Source of the DNA: JBBQWS01 sp038210415 | GTDB lineage: Bacteria > Actinomycetota > Actinomycetes > Prado026 | Direction: 5' to 3' | Length of the DNA stretch: 39,402 bases | NCBI GenBank assembly: GCA_038210415.1 | Contig: JBBQWS010000030.1 | Span: 1-39,402, forward strand | Shown: positions 1 through 7,462 of the stretch, piece after piece | How positions within the stretch are numbered: position 1 is the first letter of the stretch | Layout of the letters: each line of letters opens with the position of its first letter | Position numbers and translations under genes: made by a program | Notes under the pieces: generated by a model | What the model was told of the DNA's origin: nothing | The model's input: the letters and a program-made list of their open reading frames with translations, nothing else | Database searches by the model: none

Positions 1-192
1 GACCTGCTCCGCCTGCGGGCCCTTCGGGCCCTGGGTGATCTCGAACTCGACGCGCTGGTTCTCGTCCAGCGAGCGGTAGCCATCGGCCACGATCGCGCTG
101 AAGTGAACGAAGACGTCGGCGCCGCCGCCGTCCTGTGCGATGAATCCGAAGCCCTTTTCAGCGTTGAACCACTTGACGGTGCCCTGAGCCAT
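1..192 (-). CDS. Cold-shock protein, CspA family (C-terminus cut by window edge)
   Basis: Small single-stranded nucleic-acid-binding OB-fold protein that acts as an RNA chaperone in the cytoplasm. The 64 visible codons start MAQGTVKWFNAEKGFGFI and contain both RNA-binding motifs of the family, KGFGFI (RNP1) and DVFVHF (RNP2), followed by the usual QRVEFEITQGPKGPQA stretch. Family members are about 67 residues, so only a few C-terminal residues are missing beyond base 1. The ATG (192-190) has a strong upstream GAGGAGAAGG ribosome-binding site. The leader contains an 8-bp hairpin (219-241), listed separately. Identification is secure. Which of the several csp paralogues usual in actinomycetes this is cannot be told. 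Confidence 0.96.
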   Translation of the reverse strand, partial: MAQGTVKWFNAEKGFGFIAQDGGGADVFVHFSAIVADGYRSLDENQRVEFEITQGPKGPQAEQV

Positions 193-218
193 GGTGCCTT
201 CTCCTCTTGGGGGACTAC

Positions 219-241
219 CGGATCCGCACCTCGCGGATCCG
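219..241 (-). promoter_or_regulatory. Inverted repeat in the csp leader
   Basis: The 8-bp palindrome CGGATCCG occurs at 219-226 and again at 234-241, separated by 7 bases, so the RNA can fold into a perfect 8-bp stem. It lies about 27 bases upstream of the csp start codon, just before the ribosome-binding site. Cold-shock genes commonly carry structured leaders that change with temperature. A role in csp expression is inference from position. Confidence 0.4.
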
Positions 242-291
242 TCGGCTGCTTGCTGCCTTCGTCCCACTCCCTGGAGAGCCACGGACAAGAA

Positions 292-317
292 AACGCCCGC
301 AGAGAGCCGCGGGCGTT
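292..317 (-). terminator. Rho-independent terminator of the LAS-peptidase-like lipoprotein gene
   Basis: Reading the minus strand, a perfect 9-bp stem (AACGCCCGC / GCGGGCGTT) with an 8-base loop is followed at once by a T-rich run (TTTTCTTGT counting the last stem bases). It lies about 100 bases past the stop of the minus-strand gene ending at 415 and about 100 bases before the csp start, so it should end the upstream transcript and separate the two genes. Confidence 0.75.
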
Positions 318-414
318 CAAGAACGTACGAGGAACTGCAACTGCAACCAGTGGCAACCGTACCACGTCTGCGGTATTTGAGAAGAGGGTCGAACCGGGCG
401 TTTTGCCCGCGACG

Positions 415-1395
415 TCAGTCGTGGAACCCCAGGTGCACGTGGTCCTGATGGGTGCGGTCGCTGAAGAAGCTGGAGCCGCCCCCGTCGAGGTCGGCGGGGC
501 CGCCTGCTTGGTACGCCCCCGCGGCGACGCCGGCCCGCATCACGGCGAAAGCCAACCCGTGGTTCGCCGGGTCGACGAAGGGTCGGCCGTCGGCCGCCCA
601 GATGTCGACCGCGTGCCCGCGTGGGTGGTCGCTGGGCCGGGCCGTCCCCAACACCAGGAGCGGGTGCCCGGACTTCACGACGCTGACATGGAGCACGTGG
701 CTACGCGACAGGGTCAGCAGCGCGGTCAGGACGCCGGTCGAGATCGAGCCCGAGGCGACGTCGGCGCGCGCCGCGAACGGCAGCAGTACCCGGTGGTCGG
801 CGAGCACCGAGCGGGCGAGCGGGGAAAGCGCCGGGGACGGACCTCCCGGCTTGGCCGGAAGAACAGCGGTGACCGCCCACCCGGACCCGCGACGGGAGAG
901 CCGCACGTCCACGGTGGTGCCCGTGACCACGGTCGGGCCGTCGGCGCGCCGCAGCCACTGGTCGACCACCACGAGGACGCTGGCCGACGAGCTGAGGATC
1001 CCGCCGTACTGCGCGTCGACCACGCGTGAGGTCGCCTCGACGCCGGAGCCCAGCCGCGGTCCCGCGGACGTCCTTGTCCACCGGGTCATCGCCTCGACGG
1101 TCGCAACCGCGCGCTGCTTTGCGGCAGGGGTGACGTCCGCGGCAGCCGGGTGCCACACCGTGGAGGCCGGCAACGCGTCGACCGCCGGGGTCGGGCGGGC
1201 TGACGCCGTCGGGGGCAGCCCCGGGGCCTCGCTGGGGGACGGACCCGTAGACACCGCCGGAGCCGCGGCGTCGGAGGTGCAACCGCCGAGCCCACCCGCG
1301 GCCACCAGGACCCCGGCCCCGGTCAGGAATCCGCGACGCGTCAACGAGGTCCCAGGCACAACGGGACAACGGGACACCGGGCTCGGACGTTCCAC
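415..1395 (-). CDS. Tat-exported lipoprotein with LAS/M15-like peptidase C-terminal domain
   Basis: The N-terminus has a twin-arginine motif (TRRGFL, residues 19-24), a hydrophobic stretch, and a lipobox ending GGLGGC, so it is predicted to be exported by Tat and lipid-anchored outside the membrane. A Ser/Pro/Thr-rich linker follows. The C-terminus carries the zinc-ligand pattern of LAS peptidases (M15/VanY-like D-Ala-D-Ala carboxypeptidases): H257-PRGHAVD264 and H319-V-H321. This suggests cleavage of peptidoglycan peptides, although the substrate is not shown. The annotated start is GTG at 1395. In-frame GTG codons at 1377 and 1359 or TTG at 1344 are alternatives, since none has a clear ribosome-binding site. 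Only 26 bases separate it from divergent trmB. The rest of the protein is poorly conserved to my eye. Confidence 0.75.
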   Translation of the reverse strand: MERPSPVSRCPVVPGTSLTRRGFLTGAGVLVAAGGLGGCTSDAAAPAVSTGPSPSEAPGLPPTASARPTPAVDALPASTVWHPAAADVTPAAKQRAVATVEAMTRWTRTSAGPRLGSGVEATSRVVDAQYGGILSSSASVLVVVDQWLRRADGPTVVTGTTVDVRLSRRGSGWAVTAVLPAKPGGPSPALSPLARSVLADHRVLLPFAARADVASGSISTGVLTALLTLSRSHVLHVSVVKSGHPLLVLGTARPSDHPRGHAVDIWAADGRPFVDPANHGLAFAVMRAGVAAGAYQAGGPADLDGGGSSFFSDRTHQDHVHLGFHD

Positions 1396-1421
1396 GGCTG
1401 GGAACGTACGATCCTGGTCCG

Positions 1422-2111
1422 ATGTCGATCGAAGGACTCAACCCGCACATTCGCAGCTTCCACGCGCGGCGCGGCCGGATGTCCGCCCAGGCCAGGTCGG
1501 AGGTCGCCCGGCTCTGGCCCCGGCTCGGGATCGACGTCAACGGGCTCCCGCTGGACCTCGAGTGCCGGTTCGGCAGCGGGGTCCCGGTCGTCCTGGAGAT
1601 CGGGTTCGGTCTCGGCGAGGCGACGGCCAGCATGGCTGCCGCTGACCCAGGCACCGGGATCCTCGCGATCGATGTGCACACCCCCGGCGTCGCCCGGCTG
1701 CTGACCCGGATCGAGGCCACCGGGTTGACCAACGTCAGGGTCGCCCACGGCGACGCGATGGAGCTGGTGCGCGACCAGATCGCGCGCGGGTCGTTGGCCG
1801 GGGTGCGCGCGTTCTTCCCCGACCCGTGGCCCAAGGCTCGCCACCACAAGCGCAGGCTCGTTCGGCCGGACTTCGTGGCCTTGCTCGGGTCGCGGCTCCG
1901 TCCGGGCGGGTTCCTCCACGTGGCGACCGACTGGTGCGACTACGCCCGACAGATGGGCGAGGTGCTCGACGCCGAACCCCTGCTGGCCAACGCGTACGCA
2001 GGCCCCGCACCACGTCCGGAGAAACGCCCGGTCACGAAGTTCGAGCGGGCCGGCCTCGACCTGGGGCACCAGGTCACCGACCTGGTGTACCTGCGGCGCC
2101 AGCCGGCCTGA
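1422..2111 (+). CDS. trmB: tRNA (guanine-N7-)-methyltransferase TrmB
   Basis: Class I SAM-dependent enzyme that makes N7-methylguanosine at position 46 of the tRNA variable loop. The 229-residue length is normal. The SAM-binding loop EIGFGLGEAT, the acidic DVHTPGV segment after strand 2, and the diagnostic catalytic motif FFPDPWPKARHHKRRLV (around residues 131-147) are all present, as is the C-terminal TKFERAG motif. The ATG at 1422 has no recognisable ribosome-binding site. A TACGAT hexamer at 1407-1412 would place transcription start very near the ATG, so the mRNA may be leaderless. It is divergent from the lipoprotein gene and convergent with the thioredoxin gene (3-bp gap). Confidence 0.95.
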   Translation: MSIEGLNPHIRSFHARRGRMSAQARSEVARLWPRLGIDVNGLPLDLECRFGSGVPVVLEIGFGLGEATASMAAADPGTGILAIDVHTPGVARLLTRIEATGLTNVRVAHGDAMELVRDQIARGSLAGVRAFFPDPWPKARHHKRRLVRPDFVALLGSRLRPGGFLHVATDWCDYARQMGEVLDAEPLLANAYAGPAPRPEKRPVTKFERAGLDLGHQVTDLVYLRRQPA

Positions 2112-2114
2112 GGT

Positions 2115-2486
2115 TCAGGAGCTGGCGGGCTCCTGCTCGGCAAGCTGCCGGCGCACGTCGTCCATGTCGAGCCCCCGGACACCGCCGATCACCTGCTCCA
2201 GACCTGCGGCGGGGAGCGCCCCTGCCTGGGCGAACACGAGGATGCCGTCACGGAAAGCCATCAGGGTCGGGATCGACGTGATGCCGGCCGCCCCCGCCAA
2301 CGACTGTTCGACCTCGGTGTCGACTTTGCCGAACACGATGTCGGGATGGGCGTCGGACGCCGACTCGAAGACCGGCCCGAACGCACGGCAGGGGCCGCAC
2401 CAGGCGGCCCAGAAGTCGACCAGCACGATGTCGTGTTCATTGATGGTGGACTCGAACGCCGACTCGGTCATCTCGACGGTGGCCAT
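2115..2486 (-). CDS. trxA: Thioredoxin
   Basis: Cytoplasmic disulfide reductase of 123 residues with the canonical active site WCGPC (residues 29-33) after VLVDFWAA, and the cis-proline loop ITSIPTLMAF. There is no signal peptide. A C-terminal extension of about 15 residues (DMDDVRRQLAEQEPASS) goes beyond the compact thioredoxin fold, a pattern seen in several actinobacterial paralogues. It stands alone on the minus strand, convergent with trmB, with no thioredoxin reductase nearby. It may therefore be an auxiliary thioredoxin rather than the main one. Confidence 0.94.
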   Translation of the reverse strand: MATVEMTESAFESTINEHDIVLVDFWAAWCGPCRAFGPVFESASDAHPDIVFGKVDTEVEQSLAGAAGITSIPTLMAFRDGILVFAQAGALPAAGLEQVIGGVRGLDMDDVRRQLAEQEPASS

Positions 2487-2569
2487 GAGAACTCCTCGTT
2501 CTGCGCGGACGCGGCACTGCCTCCAACGTCGACCTCACGTGGCGCCATTCCCGGGGGCCGGGCAGCGCC

Positions 2570-4357
2570 TCACTCGCGCGTGCGGACGCCCTCCTGCACG
2601 GTCTGGAAGGCCATGTAGGCGGCCGCCAGCAGGAACAGGACGCCGAACCCGCCGCGCAGGTTGCCCACGACGAGGGACGCGATCGCCCAGACGACCAGCC
2701 CGGCGAAGGCCGCAAGGGCGACCCCGAGCAGCAGCGACAACAGCCGACGCCGCAGAGTGGCCTCGATCACGATCATCACGCCGCCGACGATCAGGAACGG
2801 CACCACGACACCGGTGTCCTTGACGAGCAGCACCGCGCCGAGGAACCCGAGCACCAAGCTGGCCGAGGCCGCCGACCACACGCGCAGCAGCCTGCCGCTG
2901 TCCGCCGCGCGCCCCAGCGGCAGGGCCCGGTGCTCCAGGTGCGCGTGCGGGGCATCGGTCGGCGGGACACCCTCGCCCGCGACCAGCTCCTCGGGCACGC
3001 GGTCGAGCAGCTCGAGCTGACCGAGCAGTCGCGCCTCGTCGCCGCGCAGCCCGTCCAGCTCGACCTGGAGCGCGCGCAGGCTCGCGCTCGGCCGACGCGG
3101 GGAACGTCCGAGCGAACGCTCGGCCAGTCGGACGCCACGCACGCTGGTGCGCAGGACCTCGAGCCGCGCGACCACCTCGGCCAGCTGGCCGTGTGCCCAC
3201 GAACGCATCGCCGCGAAGTCGCGCAGCGCCTCGTCGTCGGTCGCAGCCTCCTTGTCGAGTCCGGCCCAGGACACGGGCTGACCCCAGGACGCCCGGATGG
3301 CCTGGCTGCGTTCGTAGCGGGGGCCGGCCGGGGCGCGTTCGCCGCCCAATGGGTCGCGGGTGTCCAGGCCCCACAGACCACGGAAGCCGTTCACCCAGGG
3401 CGTCGCGTCGTCGATGCGCACGGCCGTCCACTCCGCGTCTTCGCCCGCGCCGAGGCTCACACCGTCGCCCCTGCGGTAGTCGATGTACGGAATGCCGATC
3501 TCGGAGTCGGCGGGGTCGAACCACGGCAGCACCCGTAGCACCGACCGGCGAACCCGTTCGACGCGCGGCGGCAGCCGGATGCCCGCGGTGACGAGGTACT
3601 CGCCGCGCAGATAGGCACCCGAGTGCGATCCGCCGCCCGCGTAGACGACCGGGTGGCTCCCGACCCACTCGATGTCGGGGTCGTCCGCGTGCCGGCGCAG
3701 GTCGTCACCGACCTCGTCGTGCGAGCTGAACGCCACCCAGCGCAGGACGGGTTCGGGCTCGTCGGTGAGGAAGAGCGTCACCTGCTCCCAGTCGGCCTCG
3801 TGGTCGTTGACGCCGCCGAACGTCGAACGCCAGTCGTTCATCGCGTAGAAGTACCAGTACTGCAGGACGAGGTAGCCGCCATCGCGGGAGACGTGCCCGT
3901 AGTAGACCGGACGCGAGCGGCTCGGGCTCGACTCGTACGCGAGCTGGGCCGCTGCGGTGTAGCCGCCGGGCACCTTGCCGCGCAGCACCAGACTCAGCCG
4001 CATCAAGGTGTCGAGCATCCGCGAGGTCAGGCCGACCACCGCGAACCTGCTGCTCGGACGGAACGCCGGCCGGCCGGGGCGGCGTCGCCAGGCGCGGTAC
4101 GCCGAACCGCCGAGTGGGACGTCGACCCGCTGGAGGTACAGCGCGCGGCCGACGTGCGAGCGCCCGATCTCGGCGAGCCGGTCCGCCGACAGCTCACCGG
4201 GCCCGGCGAGCTGGATCCTCTGGCCGCCGTCGCCCAGCCACAGCGACGCCTGAGCGAGGTAGTCGTCGACCGCCATCGGGAAGAAGAGCTCGCCCTGGTT
4301 GAAGCGCAGCGTCGGTTCGTACTGCCGGAGCAGGGCCAGCTCGCGTTCGGGGTTCAG
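2570..4357 (-). CDS. VPS62-like membrane protein (start uncertain)
   Basis: The first ~280 residues carry the Vps62-related domain signature: YEPTLRF at the N-terminus, VLQYWYFYAMNDW, NDHEADWEQVTLFL, and GSHSGAYL. These proteins occur in fungi, plants and many actinomycetes, and their bacterial role is unknown. A charged, possibly coiled-coil middle part follows (LEVLRTSVRGVRLAERSL through LLGQLELLDRVPEEL). Three to four hydrophobic helices then lie near the C-terminus (SASLVLGFLGAVLLV, VVPFLIVGGVMIVI, LLSLLLGVALAAFAGLVVWAI, FGVLFLLAAAYMAF), so it is an integral membrane protein. The conserved part begins right at a CTG codon (4357-4355) that overlaps the TGA of the upstream zinc-ribbon gene. 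No ATG or TTG lies nearby. In-frame GTG codons exist at 4438 and 4459 inside the upstream gene. Co-translation with the zinc ribbon is likely. Confidence 0.72.
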   Translation of the reverse strand: MNPERELALLRQYEPTLRFNQGELFFPMAVDDYLAQASLWLGDGGQRIQLAGPGELSADRLAEIGRSHVGRALYLQRVDVPLGGSAYRAWRRRPGRPAFRPSSRFAVVGLTSRMLDTLMRLSLVLRGKVPGGYTAAAQLAYESSPSRSRPVYYGHVSRDGGYLVLQYWYFYAMNDWRSTFGGVNDHEADWEQVTLFLTDEPEPVLRWVAFSSHDEVGDDLRRHADDPDIEWVGSHPVVYAGGGSHSGAYLRGEYLVTAGIRLPPRVERVRRSVLRVLPWFDPADSEIGIPYIDYRRGDGVSLGAGEDAEWTAVRIDDATPWVNGFRGLWGLDTRDPLGGERAPAGPRYERSQAIRASWGQPVSWAGLDKEAATDDEALRDFAAMRSWAHGQLAEVVARLEVLRTSVRGVRLAERSLGRSPRRPSASLRALQVELDGLRGDEARLLGQLELLDRVPEELVAGEGVPPTDAPHAHLEHRALPLGRAADSGRLLRVWSAASASLVLGFLGAVLLVKDTGVVVPFLIVGGVMIVIEATLRRRLLSLLLGVALAAFAGLVVWAIASLVVGNLRGGFGVLFLLAAAYMAFQTVQEGVRTRE

Positions 4358-4539
4358 GCGACGACTCGGATGACGGCGGGGACTGCTCGTCCGGAGACCA
4401 CAGGGGCAGCGACCTCGAAGGTCACCAGGTCGACCCACCCGCCGCCGCAGACGGTGCACACCGACTCGTCGCCACCGGTCTGCTCGAAGACCTGGGTCGT
4501 ACGGCAGTCGCCACACCAAGCCTTGGTCGTCACGCTCAT
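4354..4539 (-). CDS. Small zinc-ribbon protein
   Basis: A 61-residue protein beginning MSVTTKAWCGDCRTTQVF with two CxxC pairs (C9/C12 and C28/C31) spaced as in a zinc ribbon. Its ATG at 4539 has a good AAGGTGG ribosome-binding site, and upstream sequence in the same frame is not protein-like. It overlaps the start of the VPS62-like gene, so the two are probably translationally coupled and work together. It could bind nucleic acid or a protein partner. No family function is known to me. Confidence 0.7.
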   Translation of the reverse strand: MSVTTKAWCGDCRTTQVFEQTGGDESVCTVCGGGWVDLVTFEVAAPVVSGRAVPAVIRVVA

Positions 4540-4721
4540 CTGGTCCACCTTCCCACCGGGCCCCCGCACACCACAGGGCCTACACCGACCACCGTGGCAC
4601 GGCCCTCCGACGACGTGGCGCAGGGCGCGCTGCGTGTCGCAAGGTGGCCTCGGACGGCATCTTGGCGCGATCATGGGCGGGACCGCACCGGTGCGGCTCA
4701 CCGCGGACGAGGGGCAGGACC

Positions 4722-5510
4722 ATGCAGACCGTCTGGAAGGGCTCGATCTCGTTCGGGCTGGTGTCCATCCCCGTACGCCTGGTGTCGGCCACCGAGGAGA
4801 AGGACATCGGTTTCCGGCAGGTGCACGCCAAGGACGGCGGGCGGGTGAAGTACAAGCGGATCTGCTCGATCGACGGTGACGAGGTGCCCTACGCGGACAT
4901 CGCCAAGGGATACGAGCTGCCCGACGGGGCGATGGTCGTGCTCACCGACGGGGACTTCGCCGACCTGCCCGTGCCGACGCTCAAGGCGGTCGAGGTCCTG
5001 AGCTTCGTTCCGGCCGACCAGATCGACCCGCTGCTGCTCGACAAGGCGTACTTCGCCGACCCCACCAGCGACCCCAAGCCGTACGTGCTGCTGCGCGACA
5101 CGCTGGCCAAGACCGACAAGGTCGCCGTGGTCAAGATCGCACTGCGCCAGCGCGAGCGACTCGCGACCCTGCGCGCCCAGGGCGAAGTCATGGTGCTGCA
5201 GACCCTGCTCTGGCCCGACGAGGTCCGGGTGCCCGACTTCGGCTTCCTGGACGGCGACGTCGAGGTGCGGCCGCAGGAGGCCGCCATGGCCACCTCGTAC
5301 GTCGAGGCGTTGTCCGAGGACTTCGACCCGGGCCAGTTCCATGACGACTACCGCGCTGCGCTGACCGAGCTCGTCGACGCGAAGGTGGCCGGCCGCGAGG
5401 TCGTCGCGGCCGCGCCGGCCGAGGAGGGCGGCCAGGTCCTCGACCTCATGGAGGCTTTGCGCGCGAGTGTCGACGCCGCGAAGAAGGATCGCGTCGCCGG
5501 CGCTCAGTAG
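4722..5510 (+). CDS. ku: Bacterial Ku, DNA end-binding protein of non-homologous end joining
   Basis: Homodimeric ring protein that binds double-strand DNA ends and recruits LigD. The 262 residues start MQTVWKGSISFGLVSIPVRL, the hallmark N-terminus of bacterial Ku. They continue with FRQVHAKDGGRVKYKRIC, the KAYFADP stretch, and the RERLATLRAQGEVMVLQTLLWPDEVR core. The ATG at 4722 follows AGGGGCAGG. The longer open frame back to 4644 lacks similarity and is not used. The C-terminal tail is short (EALRASVDAAKKDRVAGAQ), with few of the lysines seen in long-tailed Ku proteins. No ligase/polymerase partner (LigD) is in the window. It is divergent from the zinc-ribbon/VPS62 pair across about 180 bp that must hold both promoters. 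Confidence 0.96.
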   Translation: MQTVWKGSISFGLVSIPVRLVSATEEKDIGFRQVHAKDGGRVKYKRICSIDGDEVPYADIAKGYELPDGAMVVLTDGDFADLPVPTLKAVEVLSFVPADQIDPLLLDKAYFADPTSDPKPYVLLRDTLAKTDKVAVVKIALRQRERLATLRAQGEVMVLQTLLWPDEVRVPDFGFLDGDVEVRPQEAAMATSYVEALSEDFDPGQFHDDYRAALTELVDAKVAGREVVAAAPAEEGGQVLDLMEALRASVDAAKKDRVAGAQ

Positions 5511-5607
5511 CCTCGGCCGAGCAGGCGCGGGTGACGACCGGCACGATGTGCCGCATGGCGGACACGAGCAAGGTCATTGACCCGGCTGCCCCCCACCGGT
5601 CCGGGTC

Positions 5608-6821
5608 GTGTCGCTCACTCCGTCGCTCCTGCCTCGACCGTGGCTGTTCGAGGGCATCATCGCCGGCTTCGGGGCGGCCATCGGGTACGGCCTCGGGACC
5701 GGCCTGGCCTTCAACGCGTTCATCGGCGCCGCTGACGGCATCTACTCGTCGTCCAACGCCACCACCACGCCCGGGGTCACCCAGCCGGTGAGCGCGTCGC
5801 GGTCCGGCGGCCCGGAGTCCCTGGTGAGCTGGGACTCCCTGGGCCGCGAGGGCCGCAACTTCGTCGGGCGCGAACCCACCACCGCCCAGCTGACATCGTT
5901 ACCCGGGCAGCCGTCGAAGTTGCCCATCCGGGTCTACGTCGGGCTCGACTCGGCGTCGACGGCACGCGATCGGGCCGACCTGGCGGTCCGTGAGCTCGAG
6001 CGGACCGGCGCCTTCGACCGTTCGGTCCTCGTCGTCGCCGGCGCCACGGGCACCGGCTGGCTGGAGCCGCAGTCCGTCGACTCGCTGGAGTACATGTGGA
6101 ACGGCGACACGGCGATCGCCACGATCCAGTACTCGTACCTGCTGAGCTGGATCTCGACCTGGTCGACGCGCAGCGGGCAGCCGACGCCGGCCGCGAGCTC
6201 TTCGACGCGGTGTCCGCTCGCTGGAGCGCGCTGCCGGCCAGGTCCCGGCCCAAGCTGATCTCGTACGGCCTGAGTCTGGGCTCGTTCGCGGCGCAGTCCG
6301 CGTTCGGCAGCGCCGGCGACCTAACGTCCCGCACCGACGGAGCGCTGTTCCTCGGTACCCCGAGCTTCGGCCAGCCGTGGGGCGACATCACGCGGACGCG
6401 CGACGCCGGGAGCCCGCAGTGGCAACCGGTCTACCGGGCCGGGCAGACCGTCCGATTCGGCGCCAGCGCAGACGACCTGGCCAAGCCGGGCGCCTCTTGG
6501 CCGTGGCCGCACGTGGTCTACCTGCAGCACGCCTCGGGCCCGGTGGTGTGGTGGAGCCCAGACCTGATGACCCGCAAGCCCGACTGGCTCACCGAGCCAC
6601 GCGGGCCGGACGTGTCGAGCCAGACGCGGTGGTACCCGGTTGTCACCTTCCTGCCGGTGACGGTGGACCAGTTCTTCGGGGTGAGCGTCCCTCCCGAGCA
6701 CGGGCACAACTACGGAAACTCGATCGTCGGTGCGTGGCAGAACGTCGTGCCACCGACGCTCTGGTCGCCGGACGCCGCGGTCCAGCTGCCGAAGCTGATC
6801 GACGCGTACCCGCTCGAGTAG
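5608..6821 (+). pseudogene. Decayed alpha/beta-hydrolase_9 family membrane protein (deletion and frameshift)
   Basis: Remnant of a family with an N-terminal multi-helix membrane domain and a C-terminal alpha/beta-hydrolase domain. The family motif SLTPSLLPRPWL begins at 5608 with a GTG, but the preceding first helix is missing (in-frame TGA at 5578). After only one hydrophobic segment (GIIAGFGAAIGYGLGTG) the sequence jumps straight to the linker before the hydrolase domain (SGGPESLVSWDSLGREGRNFV), so most membrane helices are absent. The hydrolase part then changes frame near 6157. IQYSYLLSWIS (to 6156) continues in another frame as LVDAQRAADAGRELFDAV (from 6159), consistent with loss of one base. 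The second part contains SYGLSLGSFAAQSAF (nucleophile-elbow region), YLQHASGPVVWWSPDL and GHGHNYG. It is probably non-functional, unless the frameshift is a sequencing error. Confidence 0.78.
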
Positions 6822-6909
6822 AGAAGGGGTGAAAGGACCTTCGTACCTAGCGGCCCGACGCTCGAGCGCAGTTGGCTGGGGGGAACGCCGGACGCACCAG
6901 GAGGACGCC

Positions 6910-7410
6910 ATGAAGGCTCAGGTCGGAGACACCCTCATCGTCGCTGCCGCGAAGGTCGACGGGTCGGCGCGCGACGGACGCATCGTGGAGGTCCGGCACA
7001 CGGACGGCTCCCCGCCGTACCTCGTCGAATGGTCGAGCAACGGGCAGCGCTGCCTGGTCTTCCCCGGACCCGACGCCATCGTCCGGCCAGCGGGACACCA
7101 CGCCGAAGCCGGCGACGCCGAGGCTCGCTTCGCCGGCGTCCACCACGTGAAGTCGTGGCACGTCAACGTCGACCTGTTCGAGTCCGGCGACCGCACGAGC
7201 GCCCACGCAGTGCTCGTCAGCGAGTCGCCCGAGCGGCTCGAGTCACGGGCCACGGCCCGCCGGCGCCCGGGCGACCCGGACGTTCCCGAGATCGGCGACG
7301 AGATCGCGGTCGCCCGCGCGCTGCGGCAGCTCGCCGACCACCTGCTCGAGGTCGCGGGCGACGACATCGGCTCGGTGGAGGGTCACCCGGTCTTCCTCTC
7401 CGGCTCGTAG
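6910..7410 (+). CDS. DUF1918-DUF1876 two-domain protein
   Basis: A 166-residue cytoplasmic protein. Residues 1-60 match DUF1918, a small beta-barrel-like domain (MKAQVGDTLIV, GRIVEVRHTDGSPPYLVEW, CLVFPGPDA). Residues 80-155 match DUF1876 (WHVNVDLFESGDRTSAHAVL, then VPEIGDEIAVARALRQLADHLLE). Both domains are common in actinomycetes, usually as separate or fused stress-associated small proteins. The biochemical role is not known. The ATG at 6910 follows a strong AGGAGG, and the in-frame open region back to 6829 is not conserved. A 14-bp direct repeat duplicates the stop-codon region. Confidence 0.85.
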   Translation: MKAQVGDTLIVAAAKVDGSARDGRIVEVRHTDGSPPYLVEWSSNGQRCLVFPGPDAIVRPAGHHAEAGDAEARFAGVHHVKSWHVNVDLFESGDRTSAHAVLVSESPERLESRATARRRPGDPDVPEIGDEIAVARALRQLADHLLEVAGDDIGSVEGHPVFLSGS

Positions 7411-7433
7411 TACCCCCCACTCGTAGTACCCCC
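7404..7433 (+). repeat. Two tandem copies of a 14-bp sequence spanning a stop codon
   Basis: CTCGTAGTACCCCC occurs at 7404-7417 and 7420-7433. The first copy contains the TAG stop of the DUF1918/DUF1876 gene. It may be a small replication-slippage duplication. Confidence 0.8.
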
Positions 7434-7450
7434 AATCGACGTCCGGGGGT
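7428..7450. terminator. Possible bidirectional terminator between convergent genes
   Basis: ACCCCC (7428-7433) pairs with GGGGGT (7445-7450) around an 11-base loop, between the stop of the DUF1918 gene and the stop of the convergent SDR gene. The stem is short and there is no U-tract, so this is tentative. Confidence 0.3.
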
Positions 7451-7462
7451 CGGGACTGCCGG

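Noticed and set aside
392..409. Second small hairpin CGGGC-GTTTT-GCCCG near 392-408
   Set aside because: Only 5-bp arms, and not followed by a T-run on either strand. The 292-317 hairpin is the convincing terminator.
3623..4879. 418-codon plus-strand open frame
   Set aside because: Antisense of the VPS62-like gene and runs into the Ku gene in another frame.
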